Counted from the first letter of the stretch, positions 1 through 10,992 are shown. The stretch: DNA of 64,000 nucleotides from JAKACA01 sp963769255 (GCA_963769255.1 CAVYKV010000001.1:1984001-2048000); one strand, 5' to 3'. The notes: generated by a model not told the origin, from the sequence alone. Made by a program: numbers and translations.

Positions 1-1765
<1,765 letters not shown>

Positions 1766-1769
<4 letters not shown>

Positions 1770-3760
1770 GGTCGCTCCAGTGCGAGGAGGTGGGCCGGGA
1801 TGCCCGATGGGTCGAGGCGCACGTAGTTCGTCCCGCACTGCCACACGTAGCGCTCCCCGGCGAGGAGGTCCTGCACGCCGAGGGGAGTGCCAGCGGGGAT
1901 GCCGAACGAGGTGAGGTCGAGCTCGACGAAGCCGGACTGTACCCAGGTGGGGTCCAGGCTCACGACGCCCACGACGACGTCGCTCCCGCGCGGATCCGTC
2001 TTCCACCAGGCGATGATCTGTTCGTTGTCGACGGGCAGGAAGCGGAGGCCGCCGTCACGCTGCAGGGCGGGGTGGGCGCGGCGGGCAGCGTTGAGGCGGG
2101 CCACGAGGTGGCGAAGACTGCGGGGGTCGTCAAGATCGTGGTGACGGACCTCGTACTTCTCGGAATGGAGGTACTCCTCGGAGTCGGGGCCGGCCGGCTC
2201 GTCCCACATCAGCTCGAAGACCGGCCCGTAGATGCCGTAATTGGCCGAGAGCCCGCCAGCCAGAACGAGGCGGGCGACGAAGCTGGCGCGGCCGCCGTGC
2301 TGCAGGCTGCGGGCGAGGATGTCGGGCGTGTTCGGCCAGACGTTGGGGCGAAAGTAGGCGCGGCCCGGCCCGAGCGCCAGCTCCTCGAAATAGGCAGTGA
2401 GATCCCACTTCTCGTACCGCCAGGCGAAGTAGGTGTACGACTGGTCGAAGCCGAGTTTGGCGAGCCGGTGCATGACCTTCGGTCGCGTGAAGGCCTCGGA
2501 GAGGAAGATCGTGCCGGGATGGTGGCGCTTCACCTCGGCGATGAGCCACTCCCAGAAGGCGAACGGCTTCGTGTGCGGGTTGTCGACGCGGAAGATGCGC
2601 ACGCCCCGTTCCGCCCAGGTCTCCACGACGGCCAGGAGTGCCAGCCAGAGCCCCTCGCGGTCGGCCGTGTGGAAGTCGATGGGATAGATGTCCTGGTAGC
2701 GCTTGGGCGGGTTCTCGGCACAGGCGATCGACCCGTCGGGACGGTGCCGGAACCAGTCGGGGTGCTCCGTCACCCAGGGGTGGTCGGGCGAGCACTGGAA
2801 GGCGAGGTCGAGGGCGACGTCGATGCCTCGGACACCTGCTTGCGTCACGAGGCGGGCGAAATCGTCCGCCGTTCCGAGGTCCGCAGTGATGGTGTCGTGG
2901 CCGCCCTCCGGCGCGCCGATCGCCCACGGGCTACCGACGTCGTCGGGGCCGGCCGTCGTGCTGTTGTCCCTCCCCTTGCGAGCCGTCGTGCCGATGGGGT
3001 GGATGGGCGGCAGGTAGAGGACGTCGAAGCCGAGCTCGGCCACGTAGTCGAGACGGTCGATGACGTCGGTGAGGCGTCCCGGCCGCCCTTCGTCCGGGCT
3101 GGCGGAGCGCGGGAAGAGCTCGTACCAGCTGGAGAAGGCGGCCTTCGGTGGAGCGACGGCGAGGCGGAAACGGACAGTCTCCGTCTCGCCGTCGTCGTGC
3201 AGCCGGCGCCCCGCCAGGACGTCGCTCCACCCTTCGAGCTCGGCGAGGAGACCGAGATCGGTCCCCGCCGAGAGGCGTGCCGCCAGGGACCGCAGCGAGG
3301 TGACCGCCTCCACGAGGCCGGCATCACCCCGAGCCTCCACGTCGCTCGCCGCCTCGGCCACGAGACGGCCCCCGATCTCGCCGTCGAAGGCGTCGGGACG
3401 GTCGGCTTGCAGCCGGCGGAGGGCGTCGTGCGCCCAGGCGGCGAGATCGTCAGGCTCTGCCGCCACCTCGACCTCGAGCGTGCCCTCCGTGACGGGCACG
3501 AGCTCGCCGCGGAAGGCGTCGTTGCCGAGATGGCGCATGGCCGACTCGCTCCAGCGCCGTGATCCCGGCCTGCGGTGGCGGAGGAGCGCCCGCACGACAC
3601 CGTGACCGTGGCTGAAGACGTCCGCCATGACGACGAAACGGTCGCCCACGACGGCTTTGGCGGGAAAGCGCCCGCAGTCGAGCACAGACGTGACAGCTTC
3701 GATGACGACGTCGGGACGGCGCGGGGGCAGCCGGCGCCCACCGCCAGCTCGCTCGCTCAT
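1766..3760 (-). CDS. glgE: Maltosyltransferase GlgE
   Basis: Alpha-1,4-glucan:maltose-1-phosphate maltosyltransferase, which extends glucan chains using maltose-1-phosphate; cytoplasmic. The 664-residue product matches the usual size (about 660-700). An N-terminal beta domain starting RRPDVVIEAVTSVLDCGRFP precedes a GH13 barrel. The nucleophile motif FRVDNPHTKP is near residue 390 and the acid/base motif FLSEAFTRP near 420. I chose ATG 3760 because it overlaps the upstream stop as ATGA; a longer in-frame GTG at 3895 would add an arginine-rich stretch that is only antisense-type sequence inside the neighbouring gene. It sits between the primase-polymerase gene and treS in one minus-strand operon. 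Confidence 0.95.
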
Positions 3761-4788
3761 GGCTCGGCCGCCTCGTCGCCGGGCTCTCGACGCGCACGGC
3801 TCGGCGCCACCCGGCTCGGCTCGTCGGGCTGCTTGGGGTACTGCGGTGGCCAGGGGGCGTCGCCGAGGCCGGCGGCGAGGTCGCGGGCCGACCACTCGAG
3901 CAACGGCTCGATCGACTGCGGGTCGTCCGGCATGGAGCCCCAGGGGTCGCCGTCGCGCTCGAGCCGCCCGGGCACAGTTGCCAGGGTGAGCTCGTCGGGC
4001 TGCACGGCGGCGACCTCATTCCAGGCGATGGGCGTGCTCACCTGGGCGCCGGTGCGAGGCCGCACCGACCAGGCACCGAAGACCGTCTTGTGGGGGGCGT
4101 TCTGGTTGAAGTCGACGAAGACGCGCTCGCCCCGCTCCTCTTTCCACCACTTCGCCGTGACGAGATCCGGGTGGCGCCGCTCCAGCTCGCGGGCGAGCGC
4201 CACGGCGGCGGCCCGCACCTGCGTGGAGTCCCAGCGGCGCACGAGTCGGGCGTAGACGTGCAGGCCCCGGCTGCCGGAGGTCTTCGGGAAGGCGGCGATG
4301 CCCAGCTCCTCGAGGAGGTCCCTCGTGTGGAGGGCCGCCTCGCGGACGGCATCGAAGCCGACCCCGGGTTGCGGGTCGAGATCGATGCGCAGCTCGTCGG
4401 CGAGCTCGGGCTCGTCGGCCCGGTAGGGCCAGATGTGAAAGCCGATGCAGCCGAGGTTGACGGCCCAGAGGAGGTGGGCTTCGTCGGCGATCACGAGGGC
4501 GTTCGAGGTCGTGCCGTTCGGCGTCGAGACGACGACCGTCTGGAGCCAGGAGGGGGCGCCGCTCGGGACGCGCTTTTGGAACCAGGACTTCCCGAGGGCG
4601 CCTTCCGGGAAGCGCTGCAGGAGTGCGGGACGGCCACCGGTGGCCCGCAAGATGGCCTCGGAAACGCTCAGGTAGTAGTCGACGAGGTCCGACTTCGTGG
4701 CGCCGGCGCCGGGGAAATAGAGCTTCTCCGGGTGGGTGATCTCGATTCGGCGCCCGGAGACCTCGACCGTCCGGGTGGGCGTCTCCAC
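3757..4788 (-). CDS. Stand-alone LigD-type primase-polymerase (PolDom/Prim-Pol)
   Basis: Archaeo-eukaryotic primase superfamily polymerase of the LigD PolDom type, which fills gaps and adds ribonucleotides during end joining or excision repair. The 343-residue protein shows the metal-binding DxD in RIDLDPQPG, the SGSRGLHVY nucleotide-binding motif and a third acidic position in VFVDFNQN. There is no ligase or nuclease domain, so it is a separate polymerase and not a full LigD. Start is GTG 4788, 10 nt after the pgl stop; its own stop overlaps the glgE start. A stand-alone ATP-dependent ligase of LigC type lies at 61-62 kb and could be the functional partner, as in mycobacterial Prim-PolC/LigC. 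No Ku gene is visible. Confidence 0.9.
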   Translation of the reverse strand: METPTRTVEVSGRRIEITHPEKLYFPGAGATKSDLVDYYLSVSEAILRATGGRPALLQRFPEGALGKSWFQKRVPSGAPSWLQTVVVSTPNGTTSNALVIADEAHLLWAVNLGCIGFHIWPYRADEPELADELRIDLDPQPGVGFDAVREAALHTRDLLEELGIAAFPKTSGSRGLHVYARLVRRWDSTQVRAAAVALARELERRHPDLVTAKWWKEERGERVFVDFNQNAPHKTVFGAWSVRPRTGAQVSTPIAWNEVAAVQPDELTLATVPGRLERDGDPWGSMPDDPQSIEPLLEWSARDLAAGLGDAPWPPQYPKQPDEPSRVAPSRARREPGDEAAEP

Positions 4789-4798
4789 GGGAGCCGGG

Positions 4799-5488
4799 TC
4801 AGCCCTCGAAGGCGCCGGCGTCGCAGAGCCAGAGCACCCGCCCCGCTCGCACGCGGGCGGCCGGCAGGTCCTCTCCGGCGAGGATGGCCGAGAGGGCGGC
4901 GTGCTTGTCGCTGCCGGTGACCGTGAAGACGACGAGCCGCCCGCGCGAGATGCCCTCGAAGGTCAAGGTGAGGCGCCGGTGGGGATTGCGGCCGGATGGG
5001 TCGTCGTTCAACGCCACGAGGGCCCCGGGGGGGCTCTCGAGCGCCGTCGAGCCGGGGAAGAGCGAGGCGGTGTGGCCGTCCGGGCCGAGACCGAGGTGGA
5101 TGAGGTCGAGGGCCGGCTGGGCGGCCAGGAGGGCGGCGTATCCCTCCGGGTCGCTGCAGTCCATCGGCGAGAAGGTCGCCCCGTCGGCCGTGGCGAGCAG
5201 GCTTTCCCTCACGAGGCGCTGGTTGGCGGCATCGTCGTCCGGTGGCACGCAGCGCTCGTCACCGAGGAAGACGTCGACGGATCGCCAGGCGATCCCCCCA
5301 AGGGCGGCCAGGCGCTCGTAGCACGCCCGCGCCGTCTCGCCGCCAGAGAGGACGAGGCGAAAGCGGCCGTCTCCCTGGCTCTTCACCGGTGCCGTGGCGT
5401 CGGCGATCTCGGCGGCGACGAGCTCGGCGAAGGCCGAGGGCACGTCGTCGACGAGGCGGAGCTCACCGCTCGGTGGTGTCGGGTTCAT
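4799..5488 (-). CDS. pgl: 6-phosphogluconolactonase
   Basis: Hydrolyses 6-phosphogluconolactone to 6-phosphogluconate in the oxidative pentose phosphate pathway. The 229-residue product has the Pgl/DevB signatures LSGGETARACYERLA, LGDERCVPPDD and LGLGPDGHTASLFPG. Start is ATG 5488. The frame remains open far upstream because of GC bias, but upstream sequence belongs to tal and tkt in another frame. It follows tal by 17 nt and precedes the primase-polymerase by 10 nt, so it is likely cotranscribed with tkt and tal. Confidence 0.95.
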   Translation of the reverse strand: MNPTPPSGELRLVDDVPSAFAELVAAEIADATAPVKSQGDGRFRLVLSGGETARACYERLAALGGIAWRSVDVFLGDERCVPPDDDAANQRLVRESLLATADGATFSPMDCSDPEGYAALLAAQPALDLIHLGLGPDGHTASLFPGSTALESPPGALVALNDDPSGRNPHRRLTLTFEGISRGRLVVFTVTGSDKHAALSAILAGEDLPAARVRAGRVLWLCDAGAFEG

Positions 5489-5505
5489 GGCGGGAGATGA
5501 TCCGT

Positions 5506-6639
5506 TCAGGATGCCCCGGCGATCTGGGCCGCCTTCTCCTTGAGCCGGTCGATGAGCTCGTCGAAGGACTTGGCGAACGAGGCGACGCCTTCGTCCTCGA
5601 GCACGCGGGCGACGTCCTCGAGGTCGACGCCGACGTCCTCGAGCTCGGCGAGCGTCCGCTTGGCTTCGGCGATCTCGGCCGGCCCGAAGACCGCCACCGT
5701 GCCATGGTCGAGCACCTTCTCCACCGTGTCCTCCGGCATCGTGTTCACCGTCTGGGCGGCGACGAGCGTGTCGACATAGGCGAGGTCGGGGTAGGCGGGG
5801 TTCTTCGTCGAGGTGGAGGCCCACAGCGGCCGCTGCACGTGCGCCCCGGAGGAGGCGAGGGCTTCCCAACGTTGCCCCGAGAAGCGGCGTTGGAACGTCT
5901 CGTAGGCGAGCCGGGCCTGCGCCACCGCCGTCTTGCCCCGCAGGGCGAGGGCGCGCTTGGCCCGTTCGGAGCCCTCCTCCTCGGCAGCAAGCGTCTCGAG
6001 GCGGCGGTCGGTCTCTGTGTCTACTCGGCTGACGAAGAAGGACGCCACCGAGGCGACGCGACTCGGGTCCCCACCCCCGATGACGAGCTCCTCCAGGCCG
6101 GCCTGGTAGGCCTCGACGACCTCCTCGTAGCGCTCGATGGAGAAGATGAGCGTCACGTTGATGCTGCGGCCTTCCGAGATCATCCGGCGGATGGCGGGCA
6201 GCCCCTCCTCGGTGGCGGGGATCTTGACGAGGACGTTCGGCTTGTCGATGCGCTCGTGCAGCTGGCGGGCGGCGGCGATCGTACCGTCGGTCTTGCGGGC
6301 CAGGGCCGGGTCGACCTCGATGGACACGAAGCCGTCCGTGCCCCCGCTCGACTCGTAGAGGGGCGAGAAAAGTCCGAGGGCGTCGATGACGTCCTGCACG
6401 ACGAGGTCCCAGTAGGCGGCGGTGACGTCCTGATGGGCGGCCATCGCCTGGCGGAACTGGTCGTCGTAGTCGGTGCCCGACTCGATGGCCTTCGCCATGA
6501 TCGTCGGGTTCGACGTGAGCCCCCTGATCCCCTCGCCGATCAGCTCGGCGAGGTGGCCGGAGGTCACGTAGGAGCGCTTCAGGTTGTCGATCCAGGGACT
6601 CTGGCCACCCCGGTCGTAGAGATCTTGCAGCGTCGTCAC
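5506..6639 (-). CDS. tal: Transaldolase
   Basis: Transfers dihydroxyacetone units between sugar phosphates in the non-oxidative pentose phosphate pathway. At 377 residues it fits the longer actinobacterial Tal class. GLTSNPTIMAKAI near the N-terminus and the Schiff-base lysine region NVLVKIPATEEGLPAI are clear. Start is GTG 6639, supported by a strong Shine-Dalgarno AAGGAGG just upstream (complement of 6644-6650). It lies 50 nt downstream of tkt and 17 nt upstream of pgl. Confidence 0.96.
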   Translation of the reverse strand: MTTLQDLYDRGGQSPWIDNLKRSYVTSGHLAELIGEGIRGLTSNPTIMAKAIESGTDYDDQFRQAMAAHQDVTAAYWDLVVQDVIDALGLFSPLYESSGGTDGFVSIEVDPALARKTDGTIAAARQLHERIDKPNVLVKIPATEEGLPAIRRMISEGRSINVTLIFSIERYEEVVEAYQAGLEELVIGGGDPSRVASVASFFVSRVDTETDRRLETLAAEEEGSERAKRALALRGKTAVAQARLAYETFQRRFSGQRWEALASSGAHVQRPLWASTSTKNPAYPDLAYVDTLVAAQTVNTMPEDTVEKVLDHGTVAVFGPAEIAEAKRTLAELEDVGVDLEDVARVLEDEGVASFAKSFDELIDRLKEKAAQIAGAS

Positions 6640-6689
6640 GATGCCTCCTTGTCGGATCGGGTTGCCTTCCCTCGGTCCCTCGGCCCCGC

Positions 6690-8705
6690 TCAGCCGCTCG
6701 AGGCCAACAGCTCCCGAGCGCGCTCAGCCACGTGGGCGCCCGTGAAGCCGAACTCTTGCATGTTTCTCGTGCCCGGGGCAGAGGCGCCGAAACGATCCAT
6801 CGTGACGCTCGCTTCGGCATACCGGTCCCAGCCGAAGGAGGAGGCGGCCTCGACGGCGAGGCGGGGCACACCGGACAGGAGCACGCCCGCCCGGTACTCG
6901 ACGCCCTGCTCCTCGAAGAGCTCGAAGGAGGGCAGGGATACGACCTGTGCCCGGATGCCCCCCGACGCCAGCTCGGCCGCTGCCGACACGCAGTGCTGCA
7001 CCTCGCTGCCGGTACCGATGAGGACGATGTCGACGGCGGCGTCGCCCTCCGGCGCGCTGAGGACGTAGCCGCCCCGAGCGACACCCTCCGCCGCCTTCTC
7101 GGCCGTGCCCTCCAGCACGGGCACGTCCTGGCGGCTGAGGACGAGGGCGGTCGGCCCCGTCGACTCGACGGCCACCTTCCAGGCGATGGCGCACTCGTTG
7201 GCGTCGGCCGGGCGGATGAGGCGGAGTCCGGGCATGGCACGCAGCGAGGCCAAGTGCTCGATCGGCTGGTGCGTGGGGCCGTCCTGGCCGAGCCCGATGG
7301 AGTCGTGCGTGAAGGAGTAGACGACGTGGGCCTCCGAGATGGCGGCGAGGCGCACGGCCGGCCGGGCGTAGTCGCTGAAGACGAAGAAGGTGCCGCCGAC
7401 GGGGAGGACGCCACCGTGGAGGGCCATGCCGGTCATGGCGCTCGCCATGGCGAACTCCCGGATCCCGTAGTGCACCTGGTTGCCGCCCGGGTGGGCGCGG
7501 TCCTGCACCTCGCCGCCGGTGATGGCGACGCCGGTGTTGCCCGTGAGGTCGGCCGCCCCTGCCACGAGGCCGGGGAGGTGATCGGCGGTGGCATCGATGC
7601 ACTGGTTGATGGCGCGCCGCGTGGCGAGCTGGGTGCCGGCCTGGAAGCTCGGGAGCCGTTCTGCCCAACCCTCGAGGCCAGGTCCGACCATGCAGGCGTC
7701 GTAGCGCTGCCGATCAGAGGGATCCATGGTGGCGAGGCGGCGTTCCCACTCGGCGCGAGCGCCGGCTCCGCGCCTGCCCGCCGCCCGGTAGTACTCGAGG
7801 ACGTCGGCGGGGGAGTAGAAGTCCTCCTCGACCGGGAGGCCGAGGAGCGCCTTCGTCTCGCGGATCTCGTCGACCCCGAGGGGATCCCCGTGGGCCTCCT
7901 TCGTATCCGTGCGGTGCGGCGACGGCCACCCGATGTGGCTCCGGAGGACGAGGAGTGTCGGGCGATCCGCTTCCGCCATGCCGGCCCGCAGCCCCGCCTC
8001 GAGGGCGTCGAGGTCGTTGGCGACCTCCCCCAAGTGGAGAACCTGCCAGCCGTAGGCCTCGAAGCGCTCGATGGCGTCGTCGTTCGTGGACAGCTCCGTC
8101 GGCCCGTCGATGGTGATGTGGTTGTCGTCGAAGACGCAGACGATGCGGCCGAGCCCGAGGTGCCCGGCGAGCGAGGCGGCTTCGTGGCTGACGCCTTCCA
8201 TGAGGCAGCCATCGCCGCAGAAGACGAACGTGTGGTGGTCGCAGACACCGGGACCGAAGTTGCGGCGGAGGTACCGCTCGGCCATGGCCAGCCCGACGCT
8301 TTGGGCGACGCCCTGCCCGAGGGGGCCGGTGGTGACCTCGACACCGGGGGTGTGGTGGACCTCCGGGTGGCCGGGCGTGCGTGACCCGAACTGGCGGAAC
8401 TGCCGGAGATCGTCGAGCTCGAGCCCGAAGCCCGTGAGGTACAGCATGGAGTACTGCAGGATGCAGGCGTGGCCGTTCGAGAGGACGAAGCGGTCCCGGT
8501 CGGGCCACTCCGGGTTCGTGGCGTCGTAGTTCATGACCCGGGTGAACAGGACGTGGGCGAGCGGGGCGAGCGCCATCGCCGTGCCCGGATGGCCCGAGTT
8601 CGCCTTCTGGGGGGCGTCCATGGCAAAGCCGCGGATGACGTCGATGCCGCGCTGCTCCAGTTCGGCATCTCGAGGGAACTGGGGGGACCTCAAGGCATCG
8701 GCCAC
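6690..8705 (-). CDS. tkt: Transketolase
   Basis: Thiamine-diphosphate enzyme that transfers two-carbon units in the non-oxidative pentose phosphate pathway. The 671-residue product has the N-terminal substrate motif ANSGHPGTAMALAPLAH, the TPP motif starting GDGCLMEG and ending in VFDDN, and the pyrimidine-domain region SFTHDSIGLGQDGPTHQPIE. Start is GTG 8705, 7 nt after a TAGGCT box, consistent with leaderless expression. It is the first gene of the minus-strand tkt-tal-pgl-primpol-glgE-treS run. Confidence 0.97.
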   Translation of the reverse strand: MADALRSPQFPRDAELEQRGIDVIRGFAMDAPQKANSGHPGTAMALAPLAHVLFTRVMNYDATNPEWPDRDRFVLSNGHACILQYSMLYLTGFGLELDDLRQFRQFGSRTPGHPEVHHTPGVEVTTGPLGQGVAQSVGLAMAERYLRRNFGPGVCDHHTFVFCGDGCLMEGVSHEAASLAGHLGLGRIVCVFDDNHITIDGPTELSTNDDAIERFEAYGWQVLHLGEVANDLDALEAGLRAGMAEADRPTLLVLRSHIGWPSPHRTDTKEAHGDPLGVDEIRETKALLGLPVEEDFYSPADVLEYYRAAGRRGAGARAEWERRLATMDPSDRQRYDACMVGPGLEGWAERLPSFQAGTQLATRRAINQCIDATADHLPGLVAGAADLTGNTGVAITGGEVQDRAHPGGNQVHYGIREFAMASAMTGMALHGGVLPVGGTFFVFSDYARPAVRLAAISEAHVVYSFTHDSIGLGQDGPTHQPIEHLASLRAMPGLRLIRPADANECAIAWKVAVESTGPTALVLSRQDVPVLEGTAEKAAEGVARGGYVLSAPEGDAAVDIVLIGTGSEVQHCVSAAAELASGGIRAQVVSLPSFELFEEQGVEYRAGVLLSGVPRLAVEAASSFGWDRYAEASVTMDRFGASAPGTRNMQEFGFTGAHVAERARELLASSG

Positions 8706-8712
8706 GGCGGCG

Positions 8713-8718
8713 AGCCTA
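8713..8718 (-). promoter_or_regulatory. -10 box for leaderless tkt
   Basis: TAGGCT on the minus strand, 7 nt before GTG 8705, with no Shine-Dalgarno in between. Part of the window-wide TANNNT-N6-9-start pattern. Confidence 0.6.
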
Positions 8719-8744
8719 TAGGGACGTCCGCACCTCTTTGCCGC

Positions 8745-9533
8745 TCAGCCGGGGCTGAGTTGTGGCTCCGGTTCCTTCGCCTCGGCGAGCACGGGGTTGA
8801 CGAGATGCACTTCCTGCAGGCGGATCTTGGCCTGCTTCGTGCGGACGAGAAGCCTGATGACCCACCATGCCGGGTCGACCTCGTGGCGGTGGAGCGCCAG
8901 CTTCGCCGACGTCGGGGCGGCGTGGTGGTTGTTGTGGAGTCCCTCGCCGCCGGCCAGCCAGGCCAACCACTGCGAGTTGCGGGCGTCGTTGGCGTAGACC
9001 CGGCGACCGTAGGTGTGGCCGACGGCGTTCACGGCGGCGTTGAGGGAGAGGTAGAGGACCACATGGAAGGCGGCGGCGATGAGGCCGACCTCCCATCCGA
9101 AGGTGACGCACAGGATGCCGATACCGATGGCGAGGCCGACGAGGGCGTGGTCGAAGAAGAGGCGGTCGAGACGGTCCGGCGGGAGGTCGCGGGCGTATCG
9201 CATCGTGGCCTCACCCTCCCGGATGGCCCGCCGGTAGAGGTGGACATTGCCGAGCTGCACCTGCCAGAAGCCGAGGAGCACGGGGGAGTGGGGGTCACCG
9301 GGCACGTCGGTGAAGGCGTGGTGGCGGCGGTGCACGGCCACCCATTGCCGCGGGCGGATGCCCGTCGTGATCCACAGGAGGAAGCGGAAGGCCATGGCGA
9401 CGGGCCGCGAGACGGCGAGCGCCTTGTGACTGAGCGTCCGGTGCAGGTAGATCGTCGTACAGAGGAGAGCGATCTGACTGACGACGAACCCGACGATGAG
9501 GGCGAGGAGAACCTTCGGCACGCCGGGCACCAT
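8745..9533 (-). CDS. Membrane acyl-CoA/fatty acid desaturase (DesC type)
   Basis: Di-iron membrane desaturase that introduces a cis double bond into saturated acyl chains. The three histidine boxes are present: HRTLSH near residue 31, HRRHH near 68 and HNNHH near 198. Hydrophobic pairs flank them. At 262 residues it lacks a cytochrome b5 domain, as is usual for bacterial DesC. It is divergent from a TetR-type gene 58 bp away, and a perfect palindrome lies between them, so it is the obvious regulatory target. The start at ATG 9533 is plausible; GTG 9530 is an alternative. Confidence 0.9.
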   Translation of the reverse strand: MVPGVPKVLLALIVGFVVSQIALLCTTIYLHRTLSHKALAVSRPVAMAFRFLLWITTGIRPRQWVAVHRRHHAFTDVPGDPHSPVLLGFWQVQLGNVHLYRRAIREGEATMRYARDLPPDRLDRLFFDHALVGLAIGIGILCVTFGWEVGLIAAAFHVVLYLSLNAAVNAVGHTYGRRVYANDARNSQWLAWLAGGEGLHNNHHAAPTSAKLALHRHEVDPAWWVIRLLVRTKQAKIRLQEVHLVNPVLAEAKEPEPQLSPG

Positions 9534-9544
9534 AGCAAAGGTTC

Positions 9545-9560
9545 CCTACCGTCCGGTAGG
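9545..9560. promoter_or_regulatory. Palindromic operator between desaturase and TetR gene
   Basis: CCTACCG, a 2-nt spacer, then CGGTAGG: a perfect 7-bp inverted repeat. It sits 11 bp from the desaturase start and 18 bp from the TetR -10 box. Position and symmetry fit a TetR dimer site that would repress both genes. Binding is inferred. Confidence 0.75.
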
Positions 9561-9578
9561 TAGAAACCGGCAGCTTGC

Positions 9579-9584
9579 TAACCT
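9579..9584 (+). promoter_or_regulatory. -10 box for leaderless TetR gene
   Basis: TAACCT, 7 nt before GTG 9592. This spacing supports the GTG over a more upstream start. Confidence 0.6.
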
Positions 9585-9591
9585 GCCCAGG

Positions 9592-10215
9592 GTGCCCGAG
9601 ACCGCGGAACCCTCCGGCGTGCCCGTCTCCACCCGGGAGGCCATCTTGCGGGCCGCCACGGGGTGCTTCGCCGAGCACGGCTACGACGGCACCTCCCTGA
9701 ACGAGATCGCCGAGGCGGTCGGCATCCGGCGACCGAGCCTGCTGCACCACTTCGGCTCGAAGGACGCCCTCTACCGTGAGGTCTTGAGCGTCACCTTCGC
9801 CGACTGGCTGTCACGCGTCGGCGAGGCGACGGACCGTCCCCGCGACGGCTGGGAGCAGCTCGACCGCGTCCTCACGGCGGGCTTCCGTTTCTTCGCCGAG
9901 AGTCCCGAGTTCATCCGCCTCGTGCGGCGGGAGGCCCTCGAGGGAGGCGGGCGGATGGCACCCGACCTCGGTTCCGCCCTGCGGCCCATGCTGGAGCGGG
10001 CCATCGCCTTCTTCGAGCGCCAGATCGCCGAGGGGACCTTTCGCCCGCACGACCCCGAGCAGCTCGTCGTGACGATCTACGGAGCCCTCGCCACCTACTT
10101 CTCCGACGCCACCTTCCTCGAGGCGCTCCTCGAGCGTGACCCCATGGCCGGCTCGCAGCTCGATCGGCGCCTGCAGCACCTGCGGACGTTCTTCAAGGCC
10201 GCCCTCGAGCCGTGA
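9592..10215 (+). CDS. TetR-family transcriptional regulator
   Basis: One-domain repressor with an N-terminal helix-turn-helix: REAILRAATGCFAEHGYDGT followed by IAEAVGIRRPSLLHHFGSKD and then LYREVL. The remaining helices form the ligand domain. From GTG 9592 the product is 207 residues; an in-frame start at 9496 would run through the operator into the desaturase gene and is rejected. The palindrome at 9545-9560 and the divergent desaturase suggest control of membrane lipid unsaturation, with an acyl-CoA or fatty acid as a plausible ligand (inference). Its stop overlaps the next start as GTGA. Confidence 0.92.
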   Translation: MPETAEPSGVPVSTREAILRAATGCFAEHGYDGTSLNEIAEAVGIRRPSLLHHFGSKDALYREVLSVTFADWLSRVGEATDRPRDGWEQLDRVLTAGFRFFAESPEFIRLVRREALEGGGRMAPDLGSALRPMLERAIAFFERQIAEGTFRPHDPEQLVVTIYGALATYFSDATFLEALLERDPMAGSQLDRRLQHLRTFFKAALEP

Positions 10216-10622
10216 CCCCCATGCAGGTCCCGCCCAACTGCGACCTCACCCTCGGCATGGCGTGCCTCGACAAGTCGGAGCCGGGTGTGACCGCCTGGCA
10301 GATGACGGCGGACGAGCGTTTCGCCAACCCGGCCGGTGTCATGCAGGGCGGACTCCTCGGTGCTGTCGCCGACTCGGCCATGGGGGCGGCGGCCGTCACC
10401 TTCGCGGGACGGAAAGAGGGCGGAGGCAAGGTCTTTTGCGCCAACGTGGAGATGAAGACGAGCTTCCTGCGGCCGGTGGCGACCGGGTCGTTGCTGACCT
10501 GTGTGGCCCGCGTCGTCTCCGGGGGCGAGCGCGTGGTGTTCTGCGAAGCCGAGGTGCGCGACGGCGAGGACCGGCTCGTCGCCAAGGCGAGCTCTACCTA
10601 CGTCCTCACTCCGCGCGGCTGA
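10212..10622 (+). CDS. PaaI-type hotdog-fold thioesterase
   Basis: Probable acyl-CoA thioesterase. The 136-residue product has the single hotdog layout with FANPAGVMQGGLLGAVADSA (the conserved helix that lines the active site) and the second-half strand pattern VEMKTSFLRPVATGSLLTCV. Start GTG 10212 overlaps the TetR stop; ATG 10221 is an alternative three codons later. Coupling to the TetR gene suggests a role in acyl-CoA turnover within the same lipid regulon. Confidence 0.85.
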   Translation: MTPMQVPPNCDLTLGMACLDKSEPGVTAWQMTADERFANPAGVMQGGLLGAVADSAMGAAAVTFAGRKEGGGKVFCANVEMKTSFLRPVATGSLLTCVARVVSGGERVVFCEAEVRDGEDRLVAKASSTYVLTPRG

Positions 10623-10628
10623 TAGCTT
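10623..10628 (+). promoter_or_regulatory. -10 box for 10636 gene
   Basis: TAGCTT, 7 nt before ATG 10636, immediately after the thioesterase stop. Suggests a leaderless transcript starting the small-membrane-protein/trmI group. Confidence 0.55.
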
Positions 10629-10635
10629 GACCGCG

Positions 10636-10992
10636 ATGGCAGAAAAGTCCGCCGGCTCCGAGCTGTCCGAGCTCGTCGACCTCCTCAAACGCTATGTCCT
10701 GCAGGAGACGGTCGGGCCGCTCAAGACGATGGGCCGGAGCGCCGGGATCGGTGCCGCCGCCGCCTTCCTCCTCGGGCTCGGCGGGGTGTTCCTCCTCATC
10801 GGCGTCCTGCGCGTGCTCGAGACCGAGACCGGCACGATCTTCACGGGCGACTGGTCGTGGGCTCCCTACTTCCTCACCGTGGTGGCCGGTCTCCTCTTCC
10901 TCGGCGCCGGTGCCGCCAGTCTGTTGAGGAGCCCGAAGACGACGTCTGCACCCGCCCGGGTAACGCCGCCCTCCACGCCGGAGGGACGATGA
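10636..10992 (+). CDS. Small membrane protein, holin-X-like (two TM segments)
   Basis: 118 residues with an amphipathic N-terminus (SELVDLLKRYVLQETVGPL) and two hydrophobic segments, roughly residues 37-56 (AAAFLLGLGGVFLLIGVL) and 76-96 (YFLTVVAGLLFLGAGAASLL). This is the layout of actinobacterial holin-superfamily-III-like proteins, whose role is unknown outside phage. The start is set by the TAGCTT box 7 nt upstream. Its stop overlaps the next start as ATGA. It is first in a chain of four coupled genes ending with trmI. Confidence 0.7.
   Translation: MAEKSAGSELSELVDLLKRYVLQETVGPLKTMGRSAGIGAAAAFLLGLGGVFLLIGVLRVLETETGTIFTGDWSWAPYFLTVVAGLLFLGAGAASLLRSPKTTSAPARVTPPSTPEGR

Noticed and set aside
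4799..7414. 871-residue minus-strand ORF covering pgl and parts of tal and tkt
   Set aside because: Only the last 229 residues (from ATG 5488) resemble a protein family; the rest is an off-frame reading of tal and tkt.
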